Shown: positions 43,072 to 55,619, numbered from the stretch's first letter. The stretch is DNA of 64,000 bases from Cymbomonas tetramitiformis (GCA_001247695.2 LGRX02027135.1:1-64000); one strand, 5' to 3'. Made by a program: numbers and translations. The notes: generated by a model from the sequence alone, not told the origin.

Positions 43072-46000
43072 TAATGGTATTCTAATTTAGCTCGTCAAGG
43101 CACGAACAGCACGAGAACTCAATTGTGTGCAGCGCGTAGATATCAAAAAATTTGTGTATGCAGGTTGCGGAGCGCGAGTAATATCTGGCGTCGCGATCGC
43201 ATAAACATTGATATACTGCATATACTGACCGCTGTATAAGCGAAGATAGTGCGCGAGGATATATCGACGCATTCGCATTCGCAGATCGTATACAGCAGCT
43301 GATCGTCACCTATACTGCGCGACAAGGTGTGCATGCGGCATACATGCGCGCAGTGATCATATGTATGCGCATATACGATTCGCAGCTGTACAAAAATTCG
43401 CAAATGAGATGCGGACGCAGAAATCATCAGCGGAATCAGTATCCGCGCGAAAATTAGCACTCGTATCATGTGCTAGACATACTGCGACGAGATGTGCTCT
43501 TAATCATCAGCGCGCACCATCGTGATTTTCATGATCGCAGCAAATCGCTTACTGTACACGATGATTATTTTGCAATTTTTTATGACGATGTCAGTATGCG
43601 AAGTGTCATCAACATACCGTCATTATCGATACTTGCAATAATCTCTGATTCATCATCTGCGCGCGTCACGGTGTCCTGACAGAATATATGTATACTATCC
43701 GGGATTATCCTGAACGGACGCATGATGACAATGTACTGCAGCATGCCATATAATACTCTAATGTTTGCTGAGATACTATACTCTATTCACTGTCAGATTA
43801 TATCAACCTACAATCATGAGTGTGAACTGCATAAATGCTGTGTGAATAGCTTACACACACACACACGCTCAACATGACAGATCATTGAATACTCTGCAGC
43901 AACATCATAGTGTGTGCAAAAAGTCGAGTGTGTGGAGATAATAATACCTGCAGCAACACACACACACACATACATACTTGCAGTATACACTATCATGAGT
44001 ATATACTGAGTGCATGCAGCAGATGTGCATTTCACCACCTGTACATTATTATACTGAGCATCACTGTGATTGTGCATGCATTATTCATACAGCTTGATCA
44101 CGATACCAGCTGTAATGTACATACCAGTTTGATCACGTTAACAACTGGGACACATGGCATCACATCACAATACATTATACAATGCACAAAGCATACTGCA
44201 GTGCATGTAAGCTATATTGGAACCCATGTAAGTGTAAGGTGCCTGAAGGTGATCTTAACACCATAATTAGCTCGACATGCTCTGACGAAGGATTTGGGAT
44301 GAGCATGTTCGTTCTATGGTGGATCACTGAATGGAATGCTCACCGGAACTACATGTGAAATAAATCAAGCAACTCATTATTGTAAATGAGAGTATACAGG
44401 ATTACAATAACCCCTAAGCTGATATATATATCATGCTAGATTTATTCAGTACATGGTATACAGATCATCCTGCATGATAAATCATCTTGGTGTATTGTAA
44501 TACCAGAAGTCACCTACATACAAGTGTGTATAGTAAATAATTCACACACACACTTACAAGTACTAAATCAGCAAGTACCTACACAATGCACACACCACTG
44601 ACATTACTATGTATAATGACATTCACTGACTCAGTAAGTGAAATGATCAACTATAATGTCAACTATGTGCATGATAATATAGATACCATCCGACAAACAC
44701 ATGTGCGTGTTGGATGTCAGTGATGGCGATAGCTAAGGTAAACAGGATAAAACTACATGCTGAAGGGCTGGATGGAGAATATCTCCAGACCCGAAGGCAT
44801 TATACAATGCTCAAATAAGCAGCTGGTCACTGCTGAGCATTGTCCATTCGTCTCACATATCAGCTGGAGCAACTACAACAAGTACATTGCATTATGATAG
44901 TTGATTCAGAATTGATCAGCTCAATTTGCATGTAACATACAGATCAGTTTTCACATGATTTCTGACAATAGTGTAAAGGACATTCACACACACATAAATG
45001 TGTTGTGTGAAGTTGCTGTGATTGTATCCAGCAAAGTCCAGATTTGTTCCAAATGAGATATATCACTTTGATAAATCTTAAGAGCACAGACCTATGCTCA
45101 AACAAATCATAGGTTGAGAAATATCACTAAAGTGGGTGTTTCCACTTAAGTTGATTAATATATACATAAATCAGAAAAGTACATTTGCTGTGCATGGGTT
45201 TAAATCAGTAAAACCCAGAATGCTGTCAACTATAAATGTTGGTATACAGCACAACTCACTTATTTGCTATGAAAAAATGTCATATGCAAAAGTGAAGTTC
45301 CTTGTAATGATTCTGTACTTACATTTCACATTTACACTGAAATATGTCACCACAGCAATATTTCAGACAGCTGAAAAAAGCTGTAAAATGGGTGAAAAAG
45401 CTCCACGTTTAATTCCAAAATGAAAAATGTGTGCCCATTTTATGTAAGATTATGATTTTATACCTATTAAGGTATCAGAAAATCATAATGACACATGTCA
45501 TATCAGTGTGACACCCTAAAATATTAGGTGTTGAATATATATGGGTAACGCTATTGCTATGGCAATAAATCGCTCAAAATGCTGTACGTAAAACACATTT
45601 TGAAAATTTCGGATTGATTTTTTTTGATAAAATGAATGTTTATATATCAAATATCAATCCCTGATTTATGCAGCATGTGTAACGGCCTGTAACAACCCTA
45701 AAATTAAATGTGTGTAACAGGGGTGTAACGTACCTCCTAAAACACACTTTACGTTTATGTGGGTATTAAATGCAGTTTTGCTTAAAAATCTTTGCAAAAA
45801 CGTCATTCTGCTTATTTTTTACCTGTATTAGGGTTACTGATATCAAGTAACACCCTAAACACTGTATTGAGTAACAGGGCCACTGTAACTATATATGCTC
45901 TAAAATGCCAGTTTTATTTCGTAAAACTTCGTTTTTTGGCATTATTATATCATGCTAAATCATCATAGACATGATAATACTATGGGCAACAACCCTAAAA

Positions 46001-46290
46001 CTGTAGGGCAACAACCCAAAAACTGCAGGGCTACAACCCAAGGACTGTAGGGCTGCAACCCTAAAACTGTAACAGCTGATTCCTATAAGGAATGCATGCT
46101 GAATGAGGTATTGGCAATTGACAACTGCCACTGTATCACACACTTCCTTGAGGGGGGAAGAAGGTGGATATATGTACATGCATAACCTCATCATAATATA
46201 CAGATATACCATATATAACATAGGTATATATATATCTATACACACTCAGTTAGCTGAAGAGATTTTGGTGTTGTGTTTTGTTTTTCTTAG
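43072..46290 (+). other. Long leader of the chromovirus, no gene
   Basis: 3.2 kb without a convincing frame. It has CA/TG microsatellites (43854-43866, 43960-43975), and at 45989-46070 four tandem 22-23-bp units of the type GGGC(A/T)(A/G)CAACCC(A/T)AAAACTG. The unusual length suggests that further insertions lie in it, but no termini were found. Confidence 0.5.
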
Positions 46291-46590
46291 ATGGCAGAAG
46301 CAGAAGATCCAGATATTCCACCCATCAATGCAGATCCGTCTACATGGTTCTTTGACATCTTAGGCTCATATGATGCATACAGTCGTTTCAAGATCCCGAA
46401 ATGGCATGCTGGTTATGATAATACCCAGACCAGATTCGACAAGATAGGGTTTTCGACAATATCAGCCGAATGAAGCCTGATATGAGCAGATATCGAGATC
46501 CTGAAAACGAGCCTCAGGAACCAGATGAAGAATATACTGCAGACAATCCTCCAATGATTTTCACAGATCCAGATACAACACCAGCACCAT

Positions 46591-46761
46591 TGTTGGAAGT
46601 GACGCCCCGACTGTCATTCCTATAGTTAGGGTGTATGACTGTCACCGGTCCCGGAACCCTAGACCCCGAACATATAACGGGAAGACTTGGTATTCCGTTG
46701 ATCTTATCTATTCTGATTACCACACTCGTATGAATATACAGTCAAGCTGATATATTCAGCA
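46591..46761 (+). repeat. 5' LTR of element C
   Basis: 171 bp. It shares with the LTR of element B the CCTATAGT.AG.GTGTATGACTGTCACC core, so B and C are related families. Confidence 0.92.
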
Positions 46762-47152
46762 GGTTTGGTACCACGCACGCTTAATTTTACACTGCGACTT
46801 TGGCCATGATTGGCTAAACACCGACGCTTGAGATGGGGTGAGGGACCCGCGTTAGAGAGACTTTCGGTACGGGCGATATGGCTCGGTTGCGGACACGTGG
46901 TTGATTGGACATGATTGGGTAGCGCTGACGGCAGTTTATTTTCCGTGAAGTATCGTTGGGCTGGATTTTGTTGTTTCTGGTCTCCGGAACACCGTACGGC
47001 ATTGATCACGTCCTTTCGTCCCACACGACCGCGCATAATTTGCTGTTTCCCTGATTATCCTCGACGACCCGCCGCAACTCGCTAGCCGTCGCCCACGCCG
47101 TTGGTCTCGCCTCGCATTTTCCACCTCACCCTGTCTCTACAGTCATTTCACT

Positions 47153-50100
47153 ATGGGTACTTCTACGAGATCTCACACCGCGGCCGCACGCCGCTCACTA
47201 GTTACAATTTTCGACGATGCCGCAGCTCGACATGCGACCACTCCGGCCACACCTACGGTTACGGCTACCCCGGCTGCCCAGTCAGCAGGGGCACTGTTCC
47301 TCGACGCTGTCAAGCGTCTAGCAAAAGAATCCTTCGACGAGCGTGCCGCTAAACTCGTCATCAAGAAGGTATACGACGACAAGCATGGCCGTTTTGATGG
47401 TACGGAGTCGAACGTCAGCTCCGTTTTCGCCCGTCTGGTACTGGCATTACGGGACATTTTCGTCACTGAGGAGTCCGCGTTTTCTTCTCTGTTCGACTTG
47501 GAGGATGCCGCGTTGCCCGTTCGCGCCGAGGCGAACAAACTGCTGTTCTCGACACTGGAGTTCATCATCGCTCCGGTGTCGCCCGCAGCGGACTGGATGG
47601 AGTCTTCAGCGGAGGCACACCCGTTTGATGGGAAGCGGGTGTTGCTGGAGATCGCCAGGATGCTCCTGGATTCCGGCGGGCCCTTCCAGGGCACCGCGGA
47701 CCTTCTGGCCATCAAGATCAACCAGTTCGACCCGTCGCGGGCAATCGCCGCCTTCAACGCCGCTCTCCGGTCCGCTCGACGGAAGAGCACTCTCGACGAC
47801 ATGGAGGTCAAGTCCCTTTTCATCAAGTCCCTCGACCCGATCTTCTACGCCCCGGTGGTCAACCGTCTGTTACTACACGACCAACGTGCGGCGGAGTCCC
47901 TTGCCACCATTCAGCATTGGACCCGTGAGTGCCACGCACAACACGGGACGGATTCGCACGCCCCGCCTGCTGCGCGCACGTTCTCCGCCCTCACTCTGGC
48001 TGGGCAGAGCGACGACGAGGATTACAAGACCGTCTTCAGCGAGCTCCGCGACCAGCTCTACGACATGAAGAAGGAGATCAAGGCGCTCCACAACCGTCTC
48101 GACGACACGAAGGGCTACACGCCCCGCAACGACAAGAAGAACGCCATTGGACGCGGTGGACACGGTGACGGCGTCCGCTTCGCGGCGAAGCCCCTCCCTG
48201 AGCACGGCAACTTCCCGCAGAACTTCCGTGGGAAGTCTTCGGGTAAGGTGGCTTTCCACAAGCCCACCGGTACGTTCGTCCCGTTGTGCCGGCACCCGAC
48301 ATGCTCCGCCACGGCGGAGAAGCATTGGCATCGCGACTGCCCGAACGGCGGGCCACGCGGGCATGTTGGGGCACACGGTTTCAGCATTGCGGACAGCGAG
48401 AACGACATGCTCGCCGTGATGTTCCAGAACGCCGTGGACGGAGACGACGCCGTCCGTTTCGACGCCGTCTGCTGCATTGCAGACGGCAAACCTGATCTCT
48501 ACGACACCGCCTCCGCGTTCTCCTTCGCTGTCGCCGAGGAGCGGGTGCCCGACACCATCGACGAGTACCTGGGGTACCGCCAGCCCGCTGACACCCACCT
48601 CGGGGTTTGCGCGGTTGGTGGTGCTACGAACATCCACAACTTCAAGATTCACGACGAGGTCCGCCGACGCTCTGGACGCGCCACCACCGCCGGCACCGCC
48701 CTCCGCTCCGCAGTCGGTGGTGTCCGACGAGGGGATGTACCCCATCAGCGCGCTACACGCGCACGAGCCGCACGCGACCTTCATGGACAAGTTCGCGTTC
48801 AACTTGAACATCGCGGGGACGGAACCGACGCTTGCAATGCACCACATGGGCCCCGTCGCGCCCGTGGACTCCGTCTCCGTAGCGACAGACGACTCCGAGA
48901 ATGGGGACGAGTGTATTCCACCACCGAGACAGCCCTTGGGATGCGGCAGACCGCCGATGGGTTTCGGGTTCTCTGCCCTCACGTCCCTTGCAGTCTGCCT
49001 GTTGTTTGTTGTTTGTGCAACTGCCGCGCCTATGCGTGATTGCTCCGCGCCAGCATCTTCAGCAACAGGGAGCAGCGGCGACGAGGTCGGTGGTGCTGGT
49101 GTGCTGACGCCCACAGCCGTTCCGCCGGATCTCTACTACCAGCCGGCAGGCTGGTACGGCAGCTCAGTGACGACATCGATTTCGGTTGAAACCGTATACC
49201 GACGTACGGTTAATTTTCAGGCGACGCACTCGATACCGTCGGCTCTAGAAAAAATGCGATACCGTGTGACACCGTCACCGTCGGTTGAAATTGGGCAGCG
49301 CCCTCGGGGAAAACCGTAATCGATGCGTGAATTTCCATGACGATACCGCAACCGTCGATTCAAATCGGGTTTCGATATCGGCCATGAAACCGATACCGTG
49401 GAAACCGATGGCATCAGTGTATGCGACCGTTGGACCGAGGATGGCATGGCATTGGCTCCAGGCCCAAGCCGCCGTCAGCAAGGATTCGTGCCCTTCTTAT
49501 CTATATATCGCTTGCTGTCTTTGCTGTGTTTGCGCGACTAAGGTCTCTCAAATTCTAAGCCCACGCACGTCACTCTCGCTTATGAATTTGATGCCTCTGC
49601 GCTGTTCGGACCAGTCTTCAAGCTGAGAAGTTAAATGAATATTTGCTGTGCTGTGATATTTTCTTAGCTGGCGAAAACCGCAGTTCACTCGAAATGTTCG
49701 AGGGAAATGCAATGACGATACCGAAACCGACGGTATACGTAACATCACGACGCCGCGAGAAACCGTAACCGATGATAACGAGTATGTCACGAACTCGAAC
49801 ACGTAAAGATGAAATAAGTGACGATACCGCACGGCATCGATACCGCCAAGATAGTTCGAGCCTCGATACCGTCGAGGACGATTTTGAACTCGATGTCGTC
49901 ACTGCGGCAGCTGGTACCGTACTACGTACGGGTACGGGTGGGCATGGCTCCCGGGACCCCCGCAACCACCTGAGGCAGCCCCAATTATTGCTGCGCCGCC
50001 CTCACCGGGTGGTGCTCCGCCGTCGCCAGGCTACGAACCACCCGCATGGGGCGGTGAGACCGGGGATGCACTTTCTTCTTCAACTCAACACCGGGACGGG

Positions 50101-50253
50101 CCGATTGCACCCGGTGCCACTGCCTGCGGCGGCATCGACACATCTCCAATCATCTCAATTTGCTCTACGAATGATTTCACAGGCAGTGGTACCAGCTCTC
50201 CTGGGCGCTGTGACAGTGACACCGGCTCTCCCGGGCGCTTTCAAAGTGGCTAG
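47153..50253 (+). pseudogene. Gag-like gene of element C, one frameshift and a MITE insertion
   Basis: ATG 47153 (TTTCACTATGG), then AAARRSLVTIFDDAAARHATTP, Gag-like core (FDLEDAALPVRAEANKLLFSTLE; FNAALRSARRKSTLDDMEVKSL), coiled coil (LRDQLYDMKKEIKALHNRLDD), knuckle C-RHPT-C-SATAEK-H-WHRD-C at 48287-48340. Near 48660 the frame shifts by one; it then continues with HAHEPHATFMDKFAFNLNI, the membrane segment (LTSLAVCLLFVVCATAAPM, about 48968-49034) and YYQPAGWYGS. The 740-bp MITE at 49165 interrupts. After it the frame resumes without loss to a Tyr/Trp- and Pro-rich tail ending RFQSG, TAG 50251-50253. Confidence 0.85.
49165..49904. mobile_element. hAT-type MITE inside element C gag
   Basis: Terminal inverted repeat CAGTGACGACATCGA at 49165-49179 and its complement ending at 49904. 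Perfect 8-bp target duplication CGGCAGCT at 49157-49164 and 49905-49912. CAGTG ends with 8-bp duplications are the hAT signature. The interior is dominated by degenerate CGATACCG / ACCGATACCGT motifs in both orientations. Non-coding. Confidence 0.9.
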
Positions 50254-50501
50254 AGTTGCAATTGAGATTAGCCTGCCTACAGACTGTTGTGCTGTTGGTT
50301 CGGGTTGCCCCAAGATGGGCTTAGTTTAGGGCTTTAACTGTATCCGTATTCTGCACTATGCCTCACTAACTGCTAGTTTCGGGGGTTACCCTGCCAGAAA
50401 GGACAGGTTCCCCTGTAGGATGATTATTTTTACCGAAGCTGAGTAGGTGTTTGTTTCAGTTCCGTGACCACCTAGTTTGCCAGTCACCACCCTAGGTGGT
50501 G

Positions 50502-50672
50502 TGTTGGAAGTGACGCCCCGACTGTCATTCCTATAGTTAGGGTGTATGACTGTCACCGGTCCCGGAACCCTAGACCCCGAACATATAACGGGAAGACTTG
50601 GTATTCCGTTGATCTTATCTATTCTGATTACCACACTCGTATGAATATACAGTCAAGCTGATATATTCAGCA
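50502..50672 (+). repeat. 3' LTR of element C
   Basis: Copy of 46591-46761. Confidence 0.92.
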
Positions 50673-51752
50673 ACCATCTCCATCCAGTTTGGTTCCCAAA
50701 GTGAAAATGGCACCACCAAACCAGTACAAATCAGGAATGGACGCAGAGGTTTGGTTGGAAACCGTGGATAGATACTTCCAATTCACGTATCCAGGAGTTC
50801 CAGATAAAGACCTGATCACAGTTTTCCTGACCCTCATACAGAATAATGATCGACACTATTTCCAGGTCGTGGCAAATCAACCAGATGCCACATTTGCAGG
50901 AATCAGAGAGATTTTCCTCAGACAGTTTGGTAACCCCCATAAAAGATCAGTGGCTAAAAAACACCTAATGTCACTGAAACAGGAAAACCAGACTTTTTCA
51001 GATTATCTACGCACATTCACTTCACTGGCTGCACTGGCAGCAGTTGAACTGGAAGATGTGTTGATAAAGGACAGATTCGTCAACAGCGTAGATCCGGAAC
51101 TTCGCAGACAGTTTCATTTACGATTCCTGACAGAGACAGAAAGGAATAATATGTCGTGGTCACTAACCACACAGATATTGCTCGACTTGAACTATGTCGT
51201 TCATTCGAAGCAATCAGAGACTCTTCATTATCGAGGGCAGAAGGAACAGTCATCTGGAGGGCCAGCCAAAAAGGATAAGGACAGAGGACGTGGCAATAAG
51301 CCATACGACAGATCCAAAAATCAGAATTGGAAACAGAATGACAGTCAGAAGTCCAATCAGAATAGGAATAAAGGAAAAAGTGGCAAAGGCAAGGGAAAAG
51401 GAAAAGGAAAAGGACAATCACAGAAACAGAATCAGAATAAGACTTGCCATCGTTGTGATCGACCAGGTCACATCGAGAAGGATTGTTGGGCCACCTCTAC
51501 CAATGATGGAAAGCAGATCAAAGGCAAGCCACCAGCACAGAATCCCTTTCAGAATCAGAGACAGCCACAGAAGAATCAGGGTGCAAAAGATGGGTCTAAC
51601 AAACTCATTAACACAATTAACACCCTGGTCAAGGAACTAAAAAATCAGCATAGTATCAATGCAGCAGTAGCAACTTCAGATCCAGTTCCAGCAGCTCCAG
51701 CTCAGGGAAACTCTCCGGGTACTGCACAAGTACCGGTGATGAGAGCACCCCG

Positions 51753-54700
51753 AGGGTAGATCAGCCAGAAAATGCCACTGAAGCAAGTGGCCAGATTGAG
51801 AGTATTTCAGAGGAAGTCCTATCCAGACTGACGCTACAGTTTCAGCAGATGGATAATCCCACAGAAAACATCGCACAGATGCAATCTCAGACAGCACAGC
51901 TGAAATCGCAGAAAAAGCTGTTGCTGTATAAGGGGAAAGTCCATGGACAGAATACTCACATTTTGGTTGATCCAGGAGCCACATCATCTTTTATCGACAG
52001 ACAATTTGCTTCTCAGCTGGGTATATCACCATCAGATTCATCATCATTCTCAGTGGGGTTGGCTGGAGGAAGCCAATTACCCTGTACATCCTATCTTCCC
52101 AATGCTACATTCACGCTGGGCAAGTATAAGGATTCAGTAGATCTCTACATCATTGACATGAAACCATTCACTGTCATTCTGGGTCAAGATTGGTTGGAGA
52201 GGAGGAATCCACATATTGACTTTCAGACCAAAAATCTGACGATCACTAGGAAGCATTCATCAGGCTCCAGTATTCGCACAGTATTGTCCAGAGTTGAGCA
52301 GACTCCAGACTCAGATGGCCTTCCTGAAATGGAATTGGTCAGTGCCACCACTATGAGGAAACATCTCCGTCGCATTCGATCCAGTGGTTCGGCTGAAGAA
52401 GCCGTAGCATATCTCTTTTTCCTCTCCGAGGTCGATGGTGAATTGGTCTTTGCAGCATCAGACTCAGACACCACAATGGAAGACCCCGAGGTCACAGCAG
52501 CACGTGATCAAGTGAGAGAAGACTTTTCAGACGTTTTCCAAGAGGATCTTCCGGCTGGTCATAGGCCAGAGCGGTTTGAAGGTGGATATCATAGAATCGA
52601 CATCGAACCTGGACATAAGCCTCCTTCACAGCCAGTACGCACCATTCCAGCACCCATGATGGAGGAACTCAAACGGCAAATCATCAAATATGTCGAGTTG
52701 GGTATCCTTCGTCCATCATCATCGCCATATGGATGCCCAATCATTTTCGCTCCTAAGCCAGGGGGAAAGTGGAGGATGTGTTGTGATTATCGTGCCCTGA
52801 ATAACATCACCATCAAGGACACGTATCCACTACCACCACATGACACCCTACTAGAGCAGCTGAAGGGATCAAGATGGTTCAGTAGATTTGATTTCAACCA
52901 GTTCTTTCACCAAATCCCCATTCATCCGGATGATATACATAAAACTGCTATTCGCACCAGATACGGTTCTTATGAATGGACAGTTATGCCTTTCGGATTG
53001 ACCAATGCTCCTGCAACAGCACTTCGTGTAGGAAGTCGGGCATTCTTTGATTTCATCGACCAGTTCCTTGTCATATTCATGGACGACACTATTGTATACA
53101 GTCCAGATTTTGACAGTCATGTGAAGCATGTTCGACAGTTCCTCCAGCGTTGCAGAGATCACCAGTTCTTCATTAGGCCTTCCAAGGTGGAGTTGTTCGT
53201 CAAATCTATAGATTTTATCGGACATCACATATCTGAAGCAGGCCTATCCATCATCGAAGACAGGATCAGAGCAGTCATGGCAATTCAGCCTCCAGTGTCT
53301 TATGGTCCTACCGTTGGAAAGCAGCCTCTACGCCGTATGGCTAAAGATGGCAAGTCATCCCTTCGGTCATTCTTGGGCATGGTTGGTCAATTTAGGAGAT
53401 TCATACCAAAGTTCTCCAAAGTTGCCGAACATCTCAATCGTCTCCTTAAAGATAATGCAGAGTTTGTCTGGGAAACTGAGCAGCAGCAGGCATTTGATAA
53501 CCTCAAAAGTGCCATCTGTAACGCTCCAGTATTACAGCTTCCAGATCAGAAACTGCCATCTATTTTGGAGGTCGATGGATCAGGCACACACGTTGGCCAA
53601 GTATTACTCCAGGATCAAGGAAAAGGTATGAAGCCATGTGGCTATCACAGCGTCACTCTATCCGATACACAGAGACGTTGGCCTATTCCTGAGATCGAGC
53701 TATTTGCCATTGTGGAAGGCTTCCGATTCTTTCGCCACATCTTGTTGGGAGCTCCTGAGACTATTGTACGCTCAGATCATCAGCCACTGGTTTATTTCCA
53801 GACCAAATCCACACTGAGCCCCAAACAGGCACGGTGGTTGGATGAGCTCTCTGAGTACAACTTCCGTATAGAGCACATTGCTGGCGAGAAGAATAAGGTT
53901 GCAGACGCACTCACGCGTATCTCTACACTTTTTGAACTTACTGATTGTCTTCAACACATGGACATCAGTGAAGTCATTCCATCCGCAGATCCTACATTCA
54001 TTGCTCTTATATCTTCTTCATCAGCTCATCAGCTACACGACATCATTATATCCGAATATGATCGTGACACATTTGCACAGACTATTTTGGCTAAGCTGAC
54101 ATCATCGACTTCATCACAGTCAGTCAGCAGCTACAGCTTCGAGCTCATTCAGGGGTTGATCTATCGTAAGACCATATATGGCAGACAGCTGTACATTCCA
54201 CCAACAGCTAAAGTCCCCACAGATGACGGTGAGATCACACAACTTCGCCACATTCTTCTTCATGAGTGCCACTCAGCCACTATTTCTGGTCATGTAGGCA
54301 AAAATCGCATGCTTCATCTTCTGCGTAGCCGGTATTATTGGCCAGGAATGACAACGGCAGCTATCAAGTACATTCGGGAGTGCCCCGTTTGTCAGCGCCA
54401 GAAAACGAGGCGACACAAGCCTTATGGTCAGGCACACATACGATATTCCGTGCCTAAGACAAAATGGCTTGATGTATCTCTTGATTGGATCACTGATCTG
54501 CCTATCACCACTAATGGGCACGACAGTATATTTGTGGTAATGTGCCAATTCTCTCATCGTTGTCATCTCATTCCCTTCAGCATGACCTGGACAGCTCAGC
54601 ATACTGCTTCTATATATATGCAGCATATCTTCAAGCTCCATGGTCTTCCGAGGAACATCATCTCAGATCGAGACACCAGATTCACCTCTACATTCTGGCA

Positions 54701-55619
54701 AACACTGTGGAAATCTACTGGTACGAGATTGTCCATGACATCGTCACACCATCCACAGTCGAATGCTGCCAATGAGAGAAGCCATGCCTTCATTGAGGAT
54801 ATCCTCAGGTAAATTTCAGATTGTTGATTCATGATTTGATTTCACCATCCTCTGGTTTACAAACTGATTAGTAGCATTTTCATTTTCAGGTGTTGTTGCA
54901 ATGATACTTCAGCCAATTCGTGGGAGGACAAGTTGCCTCTGGTGGAGTTTGCAATTAACAATACCGTTTCTGCATCAACTGGTTATTCACCATTTTATCT
55001 CGACTCGATGGCGCAACCACTCTCGCCTCATGATCTGGTTATTACTATTCCGCCAGAAGCTCCTGTTCCAATACAAGAAGCTATTCGAGATCATTTTGAC
55101 CAGTACTCGGCTGTTCATGCCAACGCGGTAGACAACATTTTCCGAGCAGCAGAAATTAGCCAAGCCAGATTCAATAAGACTCACATGCCTAAGCAGTTCG
55201 CAGTCGGGCAGAAAGTTCTTTTACGGACCGAGTTTATTCAATGGACTGGTTTGACAGAGGCAGGCAGACACTTTAAGCAGCCATATATTGGGCCGTTCAC
55301 TATTTCCAAAGTGCTTAGCCATGGACGTGCATACGAGTTAGATTTCGGAAATCTTGATATCCGTATTCATCCGGTACAGCCTGTTTCCAGATTAGAGCTG
55401 TACAACGACTCGATTCAAGCACCTTTGCCTCTGCCACAGATGATCACCGAAGAAGGGCAACCACTATTTGAGATATCACACATACTCTCGGATAAGTTCA
55501 CTAGAGGTGTCAAATACCATTTAGTACGATATGCAGGCTACGGTCCTGAACATGACACCTGGGTCAAAGCCACAGAGCTGACCAATGCAGCAGACATTAT
55601 AGCTGCCTATGAAGGCTAA
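51753..55619 (+). CDS. Chromovirus pol: protease, RT, RNase H, integrase, chromodomain; one intron
   Basis: Frame -1 relative to gag, overlapping its stop. Protease LVDPGATSSFID; RT with RMCCDYRALNNIT, SRFDFNQFFHQI, MPFGLTNAPAT and active site FMDDTIVYS; RNase H LEVDGSGTHVGQVLL, RSDHQPLVYF, VADALTRI; integrase HHCC finger (H and H in HECHSATISGHVGKNRM, CPVCQRQK) and catalytic D (LDWITDLP), D (ISDRDTRFTS), E (NERSHAFIED). After ...IEDIL the frame stops within GTAAAT; a GT-AG intron at 54809-54889 (81 bp) restores it. Integrase C-terminus (KQPYIGPFTISKVL) and a chromodomain (FEISHILSD, YHLVRYAGYGPEHDTWV) follow. No other lesion. Chromodomains direct integration to marked chromatin. Confidence 0.93.
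54809..54889 (+). other. Spliceosome-type intron in the integrase
   Basis: 81 bp, from CTCAG|GTAAAT to ATTTTCAG|GTG, with a candidate branch sequence ACTGAT near the 3' end. It is AT-rich with stop codons in all frames. Removal is needed for the integrase frame. Confidence 0.75.

Larger units (their letters stand above)
46591..50672 (+). mobile_element. Gag-only short-LTR retrotransposon, element C
   Basis: LTRs 46591-46761 and 50502-50672 (171 bp each, no difference noticed) begin TGTTGGAAG and end TTCAGCA; target duplication ACCAT at 46586-46590 and 50673-50677. GGTTTGGTACCACGCAC follows the 5' LTR; TGGTACCACGC is a possible primer-binding site. GGTGGTG lies just before the 3' LTR. Identical LTRs suggest a recent insertion into the chromovirus gag. 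It carries a hAT-type MITE. Confidence 0.92.
46291..51759 (+). pseudogene. Chromovirus gag, interrupted by element C
   Basis: ATG 46291 (MAEAEDPDIPPINADPS). A one-base frame change near 46450 is needed to continue as NISRMKPDMSRYRD. The frame reaches the ACCAT target site at 46590. After element C it resumes (50678-51759) with the capsid-like Retrotrans_gag region (WLETVDRYFQFTYPG, FLRQFGNPHKRSVAKKHL), a Lys/Gly-rich basic stretch and the canonical zinc knuckle CHRCDRPGHIEKDC (CX2CX4HX4C) at 51445-51486. Stop TAG 51757-51759. The pol frame is open across this stop in the -1 frame. Confidence 0.85.
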
